A stretch of DNA of 64,000 bases, taken from contig WTXI01000174.1 of the NCBI GenBank assembly GCA_022376515.1, forward strand, positions 1 to 64,000, written 5' to 3'. Source of the DNA: Lactifluus volemus (Eukaryota; Basidiomycota; Agaricomycetes; Russulales; Russulaceae). The first letter of the stretch is position 1; each line of letters starts with the position of its first letter. The notes under the pieces were generated by a model. The model was not told where the DNA came from. It ran no database searches and saw nothing but the letters and a program-made list of their open reading frames with translations. The translations under genes were made by a program, and so were the position numbers. Below, one piece after another: positions 43,491-55,557 of this stretch.

Positions 43491-45006
43491 CTAATAAGAA
43501 CCAACACCATATGTGACGGGGTGATCAGAATCACGACATGCAGCAATGAACTTCTCCAAGGCCTGGGGCCCTTCGAAGCATCGCAAAACATTATCGCGAA
43601 GGTAGAGATTTTGAAGTTCGGGTAACACCCCGATGACACTTTCCCCAGTGAGTCTTCCCAGAAAAGATACAAGAATCGGCAGTATCTGTCCGGACAAATG
43701 CAGGGTCCGAACAGCAGCAAATTGATGGAAAAGAAGTAACAACAAGTCGGGATTGTCCATCAGATCCCCCACATCGTCCCCCTCCGAGGCTTCGATACTT
43801 TCGATGTGGAGCTTTGTAACGCTGGAGAGTAGAGGTGAAAGCTGGGTGCAAATCTGTGCTATAGATGAGACTGAGACTTGTTGACCTGGCGCGCGCTCTA
43901 TGAATCCTAGTTCGAGCACGTTTTGTGGACATTTCCCCTCTGACTGACGAAGGTTGATGTGGGTGGAAAACTGGCCAAATGTCACAGTCGCACAATGGAA
44001 TGGCCCGAGCGCCCGTGAGTGAGAGATGACTTGTCGGGTATTAAAGACTTCCTGCTGGAAGAACCAAACCGAGAGATATTCGAGTTGAGGAACATCAATT
44101 CTAGCCAGGAGGTCCTCCAAGTACTCGCTGACACCACGGAACCGGAACTCTGTGAGAGCGGGGAGGATGGCGCGTGTGAGTGGAAGTGAACGTAGGGTTG
44201 TTGTGGATTCGGTTTTGAACTCGATTTCAAGGCTTGTGAGCTTGGGCAAAGCAGAGAGGCCCGTGGCCATTGCCTCAGGTGAAATATAACCAAGATTGGG
44301 TATCTCTTGAAGCTCAAGCCTGGACAGATGGTTGCAAGACAAAAGGAGTTGAGGCAAAGTCGGAAATGCAACGCCACTCAAAAAGAGTGATCGTAGACAT
44401 GGGGCGGATTCACCTAAAAGAAGCATCGGTATCTGTCGAGACCCCTCTTGAAAGCCAAGCCGAAAATTTGTTAGTGCAGGAAATGGCTGCCGCATCACTG
44501 TGGCCAGTCTTTCACATTCTGAGGATGATAGCCAGAGACTGAGTTTGGATATGCGGTCATAGTGCTCAAGTGTGGCAATGATATCATCCGTGAGATTTCG
44601 GGCGGATATTTCGATGAGAAGGGGCGGCCAGACATCCAACACCTCCCTCACAGAGATACGATCTGAGCAGTAGAGGCGTAGGTTGAGACGGAGAGGGGAT
44701 GAAAACACAACGTTTCGCCATCTTTGGCAGACGTGCACCAACTTATGCCATATCTTTGACCACCGCCCCAGAATCGCCCGCGCATCGTCAAGGTCACGGT
44801 CCGCGGCAGCCACTCGACAGAAGTCAAAGATTTTTAGCAGCATTTCATCGGGGAGCGCGTTGATTGTCACACGTGGGGAAATCTCCCTGTCGCCTAGAAC
44901 ACAAAGGTAAGTAATCGTTGTGAACGTAAGCAAATGACGTACGATTACTTTCTGTAGCGTTCGACTCGTCTTTCCACTGGCATATTATAGGTCTCAGAAG
45001 GGTCAT
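43491..45006 (-). CDS. F-box/LRR-like protein (locus 11), intact
   Basis: A 488-residue protein from complement(43491..44893, 44943..45006), with a 49-nt GTACGT..TAG intron in phase 1 and a 21-codon first exon starting MTLLRPII. A shorter alternative (ATG at 44983 with donor GTAATC and acceptor 7 nt downstream) is also possible but departs from the family junction. The F-box is LPDEMLLKIFDFCRVAAAD with LVHVCQRWRNVVFSSPLRLNL. LRR-like strands include PCLRSLFLSGVAFPTLPQLL and LPELQNLYLRDNVLR. The C-terminus ALEKFIAACRDSDHPVTYGV departs from the HRLPY ending of its relatives. Confidence 0.82.
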
Positions 45007-46714
45007 TTATTGCGATTGCGATTGGAGGGTTCGGGTGAGTGTGGAAAACCAAGTTGGTCACACTCGTCACGTCTCTGGTCTATCGTAAGCAAAGGTTTCA
45101 TTCTCCGTTACTGGAGGGGATTTAAATGCGAAAAGAAATGGATGATAAGCCAAGCAGACACATTACAATCCTGAGGCTAGAGTAGTCTATTCCAGAGCCT
45201 AAAAATGTCACAACTAGGATATGCCAATGTAAGAGAATGAGGAGGACTACGCAGGCCACAGCCGACGACTAGCGCGCACGTGAGAAGCAAATGACGTGCT
45301 GTGCGCCGACCTTCAAGCCTCGAGTTAAAGCAATCAACCGACATTACAATTGAAGTGGGTGGTGAGGTTGAATCCGATGAAGGTGAGTATAACGGAGCCC
45401 GTTCGGCGAAGTCGCTGTGTTGCAGGGGTATGGACGCTCCAAGTGTGCGAGGAACTTGCGTGACCTTGTGCGTGACAGCGTTCATGGGGACAGCATCCGG
45501 CATATAATCATTTCTCCAATGTCAAAAGTGTTGCATATGCGTACAAAATATGCACGTGTCATGTTATAGGCCGAAAAAAAAAAGAAGACGGACGAGAACG
45601 GGACTGGGAGGGTGAGAGGCAGAGGCAGAGAGCGAGAGTACAGAGGGCTGCTACGACTGAGATGAACGAAAGGATTAGGAGCGAGGGAACTTGTTGCGCC
45701 CGGGGTAAGAGAGGGAAAAAGACGAAGAAACGTGTCTGAGGATGCTACCTGAGGATGCACACGAAAAAAACTAAGCGGTACAGGAGTCGGCTTACCTTGG
45801 ACAAATATTCCATGCCATCCTCGTCCTCGTCCAAATCGAAACCTTCCCCATCTCGCGTTCCGTCACCGCCCTCATCCCGGTTGTTATCGCCTCTGCTGTT
45901 CCTTCAAAGACACGAATGTCGCAGGTGAAAGTGCTGGCCCGATGACCGTCGCCACTTGTGGGCATCCGCCGCATACATCATCCGGCAGGGGACTTGAATC
46001 ATCTGCAAAAAGGTCAATTAAGTGAGGTGTATACCGTCGCCTGGAGCATTGTGTTCGTAATAAGATTGGAGCAAGGTGCACTTCATCAGATGGTGGGCTT
46101 GAAAGCCGCATGGCGCCATTTCGTTGTAAAGATATCACGTGTTTGTCGTGTTCAAGCGTCCGTCCGACTCGGAGTCATACCATGATACAGTACCTCCGCT
46201 TGGTCCATCAAATACAATGCGATTCGAGACTTTTGTAGCCTTAGAGGGTGCCAACTCATGAGGTCATGGGTGGTCCACCTGCGGCCCGCTACTTTCCATT
46301 TCAATGTTACCCACGTTCACGGTCCTCCGAGTCTGCCAGTGGGGCGGGTGGGCTGTCTACATGCCGTTTGTGCGCCCCTTTATTGAACGGTTAGTGGTGA
46401 CAAAAATGACGACGACAACGGTACGGGGTTATAAGGGTGCATTCCTGGGACTACCACCGATCATTTCCACCATTGGGACCGAAATGATCGATATAGAGGA
46501 AATGAAAAGGTGTATGTGCGAGAGAGTTTCCTTGGGAACTTCCCAAGGAAACTCTCTCGCACATACATGGGAACGGGAGATGAACCGCTGAGCATAGACT
46601 TGAAGTTCAGGGAGACCATGAGACAGATATCGTTGAGAAGGCAGGGAAGTGTATGTAACTTTATTGGAAGTCTAGGTCGCTTGAGTGGACAGACTGAGTA
46701 CTATTTGATTTTGG
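45007..46714. other. Intergenic region with repeats and one exon-like stretch
   Basis: No complete gene. A minus-strand stretch at about 45.79-45.90 kb reads GEGFDLDEDEDGMEYLSK and runs into GTAAGC, a splice-donor-like sequence; related acidic stretches occur at 10.4, 32.2 and 48.5 kb. The tract at 45.57-45.72 kb is purine-rich, and the inverted repeat at 46.5 kb is listed separately. 46.49-46.62 kb resembles 48.80-48.89 kb. Confidence 0.4.
46511..46567. repeat. Perfect 28-bp inverted repeat with 1-nt spacer
   Basis: Arms 46511-46538 and 46540-46567 are exact reverse complements around a single C. The left arm starts TGTATGTGCGAGAGAG. The related sequence at 48.82 kb has the left arm (with changes) but no right arm, so the palindrome arose locally in this copy. 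Confidence 0.85.
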
Positions 46715-48216
46715 CTATTCGCAGTAAGGGTATGGCAGCCGGTGGACTGTGACAGTGAAATCAGAGCTCCGACCTGCAGCGATGAATAACTCTACTACAG
46801 CTTGCTCCTCATCTTCCCACCAACTGTCGGTAACGTAGAGATTCTGAAGTTCAGGTAACACCTTGGTAGTGTGTCCTAGCAACAAAGATACGATGAACGA
46901 TATAGCGAACGGCTGTATGTCGCTAGACAAACGCAGGGTCCGAACAGAAGCGAATAGGTGAAACAGTACCAGCCACTCAAAATTGCCCCTCATGTCCTCC
47001 AAGTCCTCAGGCTTGTCGTGCAACATTGAAAATGAATCGTCGCTCCCGATGTCGAGCTCCGTAACACTGGAAAGAAGAGAAGACAGGGTGCGTATCTGTG
47101 CTATAGATGCAGCTCGGTAACGTGGCTCATAATGTCCGAAGCTCAGCTCGAGCGTTTTGGAAGAACACGTCGCCTCTGATCGATAAAGTCGGATGTCGAC
47201 GCTAACAAGGCAAAATGTTACCGCCGCGCGTTGGAAGGGCCCGAGCGGGAGTGAGTGAGCGATGGCTTGTGGGATGTCAAACACGTGCGGCTCGTACTCG
47301 TATATCATCGAAAGTGTTTCGAGTTTAGGAACGTCATTCGAGCAAGAAGGTCCTCCGAGTACTCCTTGACACCCTCGTCACGAAACTTGAACACCCTAAG
47401 ACTCGGGAGGAGGGCGCGTGTGGGTGGGGGTGGGGGTGCAAGTCGGATCTGTCCGGTTTCAAGTTGTTTGAACCCGATTTCGAAGTACGTGAGCTTGATC
47501 AGGGCGGAGAGGACCGTGACCATTGCCTCGGGTGATATATAACCGAGATTGGGTATCCATCGAAGGGAGAGCTCGGAAAGGTCCTTGCAGGACAAAAGAA
47601 GTCGAGGCAAGGTCGGAAACGGAATGCCATCCAACTGGAATGATCGTAGGCTTGGGGCTGATCCACCTAAGAGCGTAACGGGAAGTTCCGGCACTGGTCC
47701 TGACTGGCCACCCAATCGAAGGCGAAGGCGTGTTAGTGCAGGGAATGGCTTCTGTATCTGACTCATTTTGGCCAATTTCCCCCATTCTGAGGAACCTAGA
47801 AGCAAGTGCAATCCGCGTATGCGGTCACGGTGCTCGAGAGCAACGTTGAGCTTATGCCGAAAACTGAAACACCTCATTTCTATGGGAAAGGGGGCCAGAC
47901 ATCGAAATTTGAGGAACCGAGATGATCGGAGTAGTAAATGCGTAGGTCGAGACGGTGTGGGGATGAAAACACAATGTATCTCCATCTTTGGCATACGTGC
48001 GTCAGGTTACGCCATGTCCATAGCCACGGAAACGGCCACGGCCCTAGATATGTGATTTCCCTGGAAGTAGCTCGGCAGAAGTCAAATATTGTTAGGAGCA
48101 TTTCATCTGGGAGCGCTTGCATTGGAGAAATCTCGCCTAGAAAATACAAGTAAGTAATCATCGTGGACACGGACAAAAGACATACGATTTCTCAGGCCTC
48201 CGCTGGAGTTCAACAT
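46715..48216 (-). pseudogene. F-box gene (locus 12), two single-base deletions
   Basis: Full-length apart from frame. Exon 1 (48186-48216, MLNSSGGLRN) and a phase-1 intron (GTATGT..TAG) match locus 3. The F-box LPDEMLLTIFDFCRATSRE is in frame. Compared with paralogues a base is missing in the GGGGGCCAGAC run near 47890 and another between 47335 and 47336 (ACGTC|ATTCG where others have ACGTCGATTCG). Each shifts the frame. All other motifs up to VLPELQNLYVTD and VTVHRLPYPY are intact. Either a very young pseudogene or two sequence errors. Confidence 0.8.
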
Positions 48217-48960
48217 ACCTTCCTGTATTGCGGATCCAAGAAAGGCCGTATATTGTTAGCAGAGGTTCTGGATGCCGAGAGCTACTATGTTCGAGCTGAG
48301 CGTTCGGACAGGGGCATCAGCCACATAAGCCATAGGTCTCAGTCTCCGCCAGATAGTTTCAATCTCCGCCAACTCTTGACACTAACTTACAGTAGAGCAA
48401 CGAAACAGTAAGAATGGTGGGGAGTATTACGGGCCGAGTACCTGTTGAACGTTGAGCCGTGTCGCGGTTGTCATAGTTCGGCTTGGAAGCAGCGAGGGGC
48501 TGGCGTCAGTCCCACAAGTTGTCATCCTCGTCTTCATCTTCATCCAGATCTACACCTATATATAGCCGCTTCACACGCTCTACACATTCGCTTCCTGATC
48601 CGTGCTTTCCTTGTCGTCGCTACAATTGATATTCCCCGCCTCATTGTAGGGAGCGCTGGGGCCACCACTGCCGTCGTCCATTGCTCGCATGTTCCCACGC
48701 ACGGTCTACGTTAAACGGAGGCCCCGACCCGGATTCGGATTCGGATGCGTTTGTGCCCCACAGCCACGGAAGATTGACTCCAGTTTGAAAATGGTCGATA
48801 CAGAGGAATCGAAAGGATGTATGTGCGAGTGAGTTTCTGGGAGACGAGCTGCCGAACATCTCACTTGAGACTATGAGGCGGAAGAGTGAGGAGGAATAGT
48901 TCTAGTTGATTATTATTGATAACAAGCTTGGGCGCCGAGAAACGACCAACTTGTAAATGT
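48217..48960. other. Intergenic upstream of locus 12
   Basis: Contains the promoter side of locus 12, an acidic coding-like stretch on the minus strand at about 48.51-48.65 kb (GVDLDEDEDEDDNLW and NCSDDKESTDQEANV then stop) and the non-palindromic relative of the 46.5-kb inverted repeat. No complete gene. Confidence 0.4.
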
Positions 48961-48964
48961 GAGA

Positions 48965-49745
48965 TCAGCGGAATAGCAATCGTGGTGAGAAGAAGGAACT
49001 AGACGTACCGGAAGCAGAACTCGATATGGTTTGGGATGATTGGAATTCGATTTGAAAGTACTTGGGCCTGTGCAAGTTGAAGGCAGAGAGACCTTTGACT
49101 GATGCCTCGGGTAAAATAAAATGTAACAAAAAGTTGGGCATAAAACGAAGATGGTGCTCAGAAAGGTCATCGCAGTACAAAAGAAGTTGAGGCAAGGTCG
49201 GAAATGGAATGCGGTACAACTTGAAAGTGAGTGTGGGACGGGATCCCTCTACTAGTAAAAACCCAACGGGAACCGTCAGCGCACGCATAAACAGGAATCC
49301 GATTCAAGGCGAAGACTCGTCAGCGCGAGGAATGGCTTCTGCCAGTGCGTCACTGTAGATTGGGATCGATTTTGCATAGGCTGCGGCCATAATGCTTGAG
49401 CGCAGCGATGACGTTATCTGGAAGATAGTAACAGGGTATTTCGATAGGAGAGGACGGCGGCCAGACATCCAACATCTTTCTCACAGAAGTTCTACTTTGC
49501 AGTAAAGAGAGATCGAGGGAGAGGGAATGAAAATTTGGCGTACATGCATCAGCTTATGCCAGATCGTTGACTCGCGGCCCTGGCCACTTATATAACGCTC
49601 TTGGCAGATATTCAGGAGGGTTTCATCTGGGTGCGCTGTGATTGTTACACGTGCGCCTAGAATGGCCAGGCAAGCGATTACGTGGGCATAAACAAAAGGC
49701 GTATGGCTCCTTCCGGTGGCGTTCGACACACCTCCCTGTATAAGA
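48965..49745 (-). pseudogene. F-box gene relic 13, strongly degraded
   Basis: The N-terminal piece reads VTITAHPDETLLNICQ (the F-box with its core phenylalanines lost) and HKLMHVRQIFIPSPS. The LRR piece at 48965-49288 reads LTFKLYRIPFPTLPQLLLYC and DDLSEHHLRFMPN. The C-terminal half is absent. An exon 1 trace (GGVSNATG) is visible near 49.71 kb. It is the oldest-looking member of the cluster by divergence. Confidence 0.75.
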
Positions 49746-50140
49746 AGTCTCGGGGAAATCATCTACTGTATTGTGATCAGAGCAACGCCAGTGGTTCTGG
49801 ATGGTGGTGATGCAGTGAGAGATGAGTTGATAGTTGGCTACTACTCATTCACGTTTTACCATAACTTGAAGCAGAGTCATCTAATGTACTGTACAGAAAG
49901 AAATGCAACAGTGTAACGTACAAGGGCTTCGATGAAACGACGCTCCCAAGTTTTTTGTAGATCATTTCTACCCCTTCCCCATCTATACTGACTCACCTAA
50001 CTATTATAATAACGCGACCACCAATCGCCCAGTGTCCGGAATGATATCTCCCCCCGTCGGATACATCCGTATTTCCCATTTTTCCTACTGAACCTTTCTC
50101 GTCTCTCGACAGATACACGTGTGTCTGCGAACCCCCAACC

Positions 50141-51870
50141 ATGATCTCCCCATTTACTCCGAATCATCTCTCGATGCACTGCTTTAGCGACCTATGTGAC
50201 GTGGAAAATTCCATTGCTCGCCATGGTGAGACTCTGGTCGAGTTGAAGTTGTTCCTTTGCCCGATGGTGACGTCGACCGAGGCAACTTTAAGACCCCGCA
50301 TGTTTCAGACGATGGGCTCAGGTTTGGACCGCCTCAGATCAGAGCTCAGCGTCGGGCCAACCTTGCCAACGAAATCGACCTCGCCGTAGCCTCAGGCACA
50401 GCCCTTCCTACTCCAAGTTGCGTCTGGTTCAGAATACTCAGAAGAGCTCGTGGCCGAACAACTCGCCCGAAACTATGCCTTCCTCAGTGGGTAGGTCATC
50501 GCTCGCATGTGCAAAGCTGACCGTCGTGATCGTCGGCTGCGGAAGCGTCGGCAGTTGCCAGCCGTCATGCTGGTGCCCGCTCCGGCGTCGCCCGTCTGCG
50601 TCTCATCGACTTTGACTACGTCACTCTTTCCTCCTCAATCGTCGCTACAGCCGCCCTCCTTGACGCTGCATGCTATTGTACCATTTGTGCAGGTCGATCC
50701 ACGCGTAGAGTTGTGAGGGGTGGTGCAGATGGTGTGGAGATGACCCAATCTGCCCCTTGCAGCAGCTCCACAGTGGAGCTTCTTGAGGGTGCAGATTGGG
50801 TCGTCGGTACGTGGGGGCTTAACCTTTTTACTCCGCAGAACACGGTAAACTTTGCTTTTTTTTTTTCCTTTAATTCCTGCTGGCCAATATTGTACCAAAG
50901 TTGAGCTGCTCGCGGATTGCGTACAGAACAACATCAAGGCCATGGGTCCTGGCACAAAGTCGGACCCGACCCGACCCGCATACAAATCGCCGACTTATCC
51001 GTGCCGTGTGCCAACGTCTTCGCGCCGTCCCTCCCGGTCTGAGCGGTCATCTCCGCCCACGCCGACGATGACCTCATCTGCACCCTCCGCTACCTCCTTC
51101 GCGCGCAAATATTCAATCCGGTGGTATACTCATCCGAGTTACCCAGCGACGACGTGACGCTATTACTGCTGGTCAACTCTGAGCTCGCCAAGGGCTCCGT
51201 AGACGAGCTGGCGCCTCTGCGCGACTTCCGCGTATGCGTCTTGCCCGTGCTTCTCCCGGCAGTTTCGGTTTGCACATCGCGACCTAAGTGTTGTGTGAAC
51301 TTGCGGGCCGCCCGATTGAACGATCCTTTCCCGTACGTCATCGCAAGAAGCTCTACGAACGGATTTGGAGGGACCTGTTGCATCGTGAGTCGCATATCGC
51401 AGGTAAACAAATCAAGTACTCATGCCTTTCTCCTCCTTTGGAGCGCGCGCTCCCCCGCTAATCGAGTCCTATTTTATAGCTCGCTCCTGCTGACGACAGC
51501 GGAAACTGCGTTGATTTTGCGCTGGGCGATGGATCGTGCCGCCGCACCGCGTGCGTGCGGCCCGCGCTGGTGTGCTGGAACCCGCGTGCGCCTCAGCCTG
51601 AAATTTGGGAGATGAAAGAGGTATCGCGCGTCTTTGCTTGCCTGATGAGGAGCCGTGTAGAGGAGTTGGGTATCGCCCCACCGCACGACTATGTCGATAT
51701 GCTTGGAGAGCCGATCGATCCCGCTCGGTTCGACAATGGGATCCTTATTAGCAGCTCCAAGAGGTGTAGGGGGTAGAGGCTGCTCGTGTCGCGCAGTTTC
51801 ATATTGGACAGGCACGGCGATTTCACCAGTGGGCATTCCATTAATACGGTACAGGTTTTGGATGCCTACG
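50141..51870 (+). pseudogene. E1-like tRNA threonylcarbamoyladenosine dehydratase relative, copy T1, decayed
   Basis: In shifting frames the plus strand carries the hallmarks of the ThiF/E1-like TcdA/Tcd1-2 family: RRANLANEI, a stretch reading as EELVAEQLARNYAFLS, the ATP-binding VIVGCGSVGS, IDFDYVTLSS, LLEGADWVV, ELLADCVQNNIKAMGPGTKS, VVYSSELPSDDV, VDELAPLRDFRV and GEPIDPARFDNGILIS. Functional members cyclise t6A on tRNAs using ATP, at the mitochondrial outer membrane in yeast. Here frame changes (for example a lost base after TTTCCTCC near 50.63 kb) and loss of the DNxDTK-like segment prevent function. The gene lies tail to tail with F-box locus 14. Confidence 0.68.
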
Positions 51871-52172
51871 GCTTTCCACGCATTACAATGCCATTAGCTT
51901 ATGATAAAACGTAGGGTAGCCAGTATAGTATCTACGGGTTGTCCTTCGGCCCAATCAAATCAGTGCAGTGTCCATGCAGCTATATACATCTTAATCCATT
52001 GTTTCTCTTTGCATTGACTGATACTTTATAAAATCTATTTGGATAATAGAACAGCCCCGAAGAGGAGTTAGATATATACAGGGAAAGCATAGTGGGACAA
52101 TAGGAGTAGCATAGATCAACGGGGTGTAACTATGAGTGGAAGGGGTTGTAGACAACATTGAGTCTGAGCTTC
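51871..52172. other. Shared 3' spacer between T1 and F-box locus 14
   Basis: About 300 bp between two convergent genes. It recurs at 55251-55557 (GTAGGGTAGCCAGTATAGTA, CGGGTTGTCCTTCGGCCCAA), marking the repeated tail-to-tail unit. Confidence 0.7.
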
Positions 52173-53592
52173 CTACCATTGGCGGACAACCACAGGGTGA
52201 TCAGAAGATAGACGTGCAACGATGAATGGCCAGTCATACTGAGATGCATGAAACTCTGTTAGTTGAAGCTCCTCCAATGCGGGTAACACCTGCATGGCCG
52301 ATTCCCCACTGAACCCTCGTAGCCCTGACAGGACGGTATCGCTAAATACACGCAGGGTCCGAACAGAAGTAAACGGCTGGAAGAGTTCCAGCCATTGTGT
52401 GTCGTCCATATCGTGTTGCAAAATCCATCCGATGCTGAGCTGTTCAATCCTAGACAGGACGAACGAAAGCTGGTTGCATATTTGCGCTACAGACGAGACT
52501 TGCCAATCTAGCTCTATGCATGAAATTTCGAATTTCAGGACCTCGTCAATGGAAGACCTTGGCGAAAAAGTAATCGTGACGGAGTTGTTAAAAAAGCGTA
52601 TGAAGGCACTATAGTATGGCATAAGCGCTGGTGCATGACCGATGAACCGAGGGACTTGTTGGATGTCAAAGACCAGCTGATTGAAGAATAATATTTCCAC
52701 GCGGTGGAGTAGAAGGGCATCAATTTGGGCCATGAGGTCCTCCAAGTACTCACTGACACCACAGAATTTAAAATTGGTGAGAGCGGGGAGGACAGCACGT
52801 GTCAGCGGAGGTGGACGTCGGGTTGTTGGATCAGGACGAGAAGTCGGGGATTTGAAACCGATGGAAAGCTTGGTGAGGCTGGTCAAGGCGGAGATGCACG
52901 TAGCCATTGTCTCGGGCAAAATGTAACCACTATGCGGTATCCACAAAAGGGAGAGATCGACAAGGTCATTGGAAGTCAAAAGAAATTGAGGTAATGTCGG
53001 AAATGGAATCCCTTCCAAATGGAGTAATCGTAGACGTGGGGCGGATCTACCTAAGAACGTATTGGGAAGCACTGGCACAGTCCCTTCTATCTGAAGAGAA
53101 AGATATTCGATTGCCGGAAATGGCTCCTGCATCACTGCGACCAAATGCTCCAGTGGTATTGTCATTCCACTGAGCCAAACGCTGCGTACACGGTTAGGGT
53201 GCTCGAGTGCAGCGATTATGTTATCCTCAACTTGAGGATCAACAGAGAAGTAGCCTATGTCGATAGGCAAGGGGGGCCAGACATCCAGCATCTTCCTCAC
53301 AGGAGTACTTTGTACGCAGAGAAGGCGGAGATCGAGACGAAGTGGGGATGCAAAGATGATGTACCGCCATCTTTGGCATACATGCACTAACTTGGGCCAT
53401 GCCTTCGCTCGGCGCTCCACAAGATCAGGTAGGCAGAATTCGAAGATGTCTAGGAGGACTTCATCTGGAAGTGACAAGATTGTAACACGGGGTGAAATTC
53501 GACCTGCATCATACAATAAGACATCGTTGTGAGTGTAACCGATATCACATACATAGTCTTCGAATCCACCTTGATCCCTTGGACCATCCCAT
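52173..53592 (-). CDS. F-box/LRR-like protein (locus 14), intact
   Basis: A 456-residue protein from complement(52173..53503, 53553..53592). Exon 1 encodes MGWSKGSRWIRRL and the 49-nt intron is GTATGT..CAG in phase 1. The F-box is LPDEVLLDIFEFCLPDLVE with LVHVCQRWRYIIFASPLRLDL. Together with locus 15 it forms a distinct subgroup, marked by PNTFLGRSAPRLRLLHLEGI, FIGHAPALMPYYSAFI and a C-terminal SDHPVVVRQW. It is part of a 3.4-kb tandem unit with the E1-like gene (the stops of loci 14 and 15 are 3385 bp apart). Confidence 0.85.
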
Positions 53593-53989
53593 GCGCTCCC
53601 CTATCTTGAATATCTTAGAAGGAGAAGTGTTGGAGGGTGAGTAAGGGAGGATATCATTGCTCCTTGATTGGGAGTTTGACAAAACACGGCTGATGAGCTT
53701 GCGAGTGCGCCTGATTAGGGTACGAGTATAAAGTCAGGTACTTTGATATAGGTGAGAGGTCTTTTGACGTACTGGAGAGGGTTCATCGAAAAGTGCGGTG
53801 ACAACAAGAAGAGAAGTTATCGTTGATAGAAAGGCTCAAGCTGTGTTTCTAGGCAACCACATGTCACCCCAAATTGTTTGCCTCGTGCAATCAGTGCCAT
53901 CATAAAAAAATTGGGCTGGTTGGGCATTTCTTTACTGTAAAAGACAGGACAGAAGGTTTCTATGGGATACTCTACTCCATCGAGGACCA
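53593..53989. other. Divergent spacer between locus 14 and T2
   Basis: Presumed promoter region of locus 14. It is nearly identical to 57.03-57.45 kb (GAGCTTGCGAGTGCGCCTGA, AGGTCTTTTGACGTACTGGA). Toward T2 it encodes a short stretch with CNQCHHKKIGLVGHFF that is not part of the E1-like family and marks where the 5' part of T2 was replaced. Confidence 0.5.
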
Positions 53990-55250
53990 TCCTCACGACC
54001 ACGCTTCCGTCGCTCAATCGCAACCAACACCACTGCCATCGCGGATGTCGACCATATCACAGGTACAGTCGTGGTGCGTCCTGCACCTGCTGCAAGTCAT
54101 TGCGTTTTTTGTGCAGGTCGACTCACACAAACAATAAAGTGTGGTGTACGGACGGTGAAGGTTCCCTTCAGTTGCAAATTAGGTCGTCGTCGTCATCTGT
54201 ACGTAGTCACCTTTACTCTATATTTTACTTTGCATTTCAATCTCAAGTCAAGCTGCTCATGCGAACAACGTCATGGCATTTTCCTCCATCAGTGCTAAGA
54301 CCAAGTCGGACCAAGTGCTCATACGAATTGCCGACTTATACGGGACGCACTACGACCCGCTTGCGCGCGCTGTGCGCCCACGCCCTCCGCTCCCGCTCTC
54401 AACGGTCATCTCCGCAGATGCTGACGCCGACGATCACTCATCTGCACCTTCACCCGCCTCCTCCGCGCGCGATTCCTCAATCCCAATGATGTACTCATCC
54501 GAGATACCCAGCGACTACGTGACGTTGCTCCCGCTAGCCAACTCTGAGCTCGCCACTAGCGCCGTGGACGAACTGGTACCCCTGCGCGACTTTGACGTAC
54601 ACATCTTCAACTTGCCCATGCTTAGTTCGCTTCCAGCGCTCCTCGATCTGAACATCGCGACCTACGTGTCGCGTCCGCCCGATCGACCGTCCGGCCCTTG
54701 CCCGTGCACCATCGTAAGAAGCTCTATGAATGGATGTGGAAGGACCTGTTGCACTGCGAATCATGCATCGCAGACAAATAGAGCAAGTGCGCATGGCTTT
54801 CTCCTCCTTTCGGAGCCCGCGCTCCCCCAGCTAACTGAGTCCCGTTTTATAGTTCGCTCTCGCTGGCGACGGCCGACATTGCATTTCTCAATAATGATTT
54901 TGCACTCGGCGGTCGATCGTTCTGCCCCACGAAGCATGCGTGTGGCCCGCTCTGATGCGCTGGGACTCCCGTGCGGCTCTCAGCCTCGAACATTGCGTCG
55001 TAGGGGAGATGAAGGAGGTAGCGCGGTGTCGCGCATCTTTTCCAGGCCTGATGAGGGATACGAAGCGGATCTTGGTCTCACCCCGCCACAGGGCTACGTC
55101 GATGCGCTTGGAGAGATGATCGATCCCGCTCGGTTCGACAATGGGATCCTTATCAGCACCTCCAAGGAGGTGTGGGACGTCGAGACTGCTCGTGTCTCGC
55201 AGTTTCGTATTGCGCAGGCACGGCGATTTCGCGAGTGGGCATTCCATTAA
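53990..55250 (+). pseudogene. E1-like dehydratase relative, copy T2, 5'-truncated
   Basis: Homology to T1/T4 begins abruptly at the VTLPSLNR position, so the N-terminal domain with the ATP-binding GCGGVGS loop is missing. A 325-codon frame from 54273 covers THYDPLARAVR, MMYSSEIPSDYVTLLPLANS, AVDELVPLRDF, LNIATYVSR and GEMIDPARFDNGILIST up to REWAFH. The first part is out of frame (stop at 54137). Without the nucleotide-binding core it cannot be an active enzyme, though the long open frame could still be transcribed. It faces F-box locus 15. Confidence 0.65.
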
Positions 55251-55557
55251 TACGTTACAGGTTTTGGGTGCCTACGATTTTCCACGCATTACAATGCTAT
55301 CAGCTTATTATAAAACGTAGGGTAGCCAGTATAGTATTTACGGGTTGTCCTTCGGCCCAATCAAATCATGCCGTGTCCATGCAGCTATATACATCTAAAT
55401 CCGTTGTTCTCATTGATTGATACTCTATCTTGGATAATGGAACACCCACGAAGAGGAGTTAGATATATACAGGGAAAGCATAGCGGGACAATAGGAGTAG
55501 CACGAATCAATGGGATGTAACTATGAGTGGAAGTGGTTGTAGACAACATTGAGCTTC
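55251..55557. other. Spacer between T2 and locus 15
   Basis: Second copy of the convergent 3' spacer at 51.87-52.17 kb, with small deletions. Confidence 0.7.

Noticed and set aside
54273..55250. T2 as a functional 325-residue enzyme
   Set aside because: It lacks the nucleotide-binding GxGxxG loop and the N-terminal half of the E1-like fold, and the upstream homologous part is out of frame.
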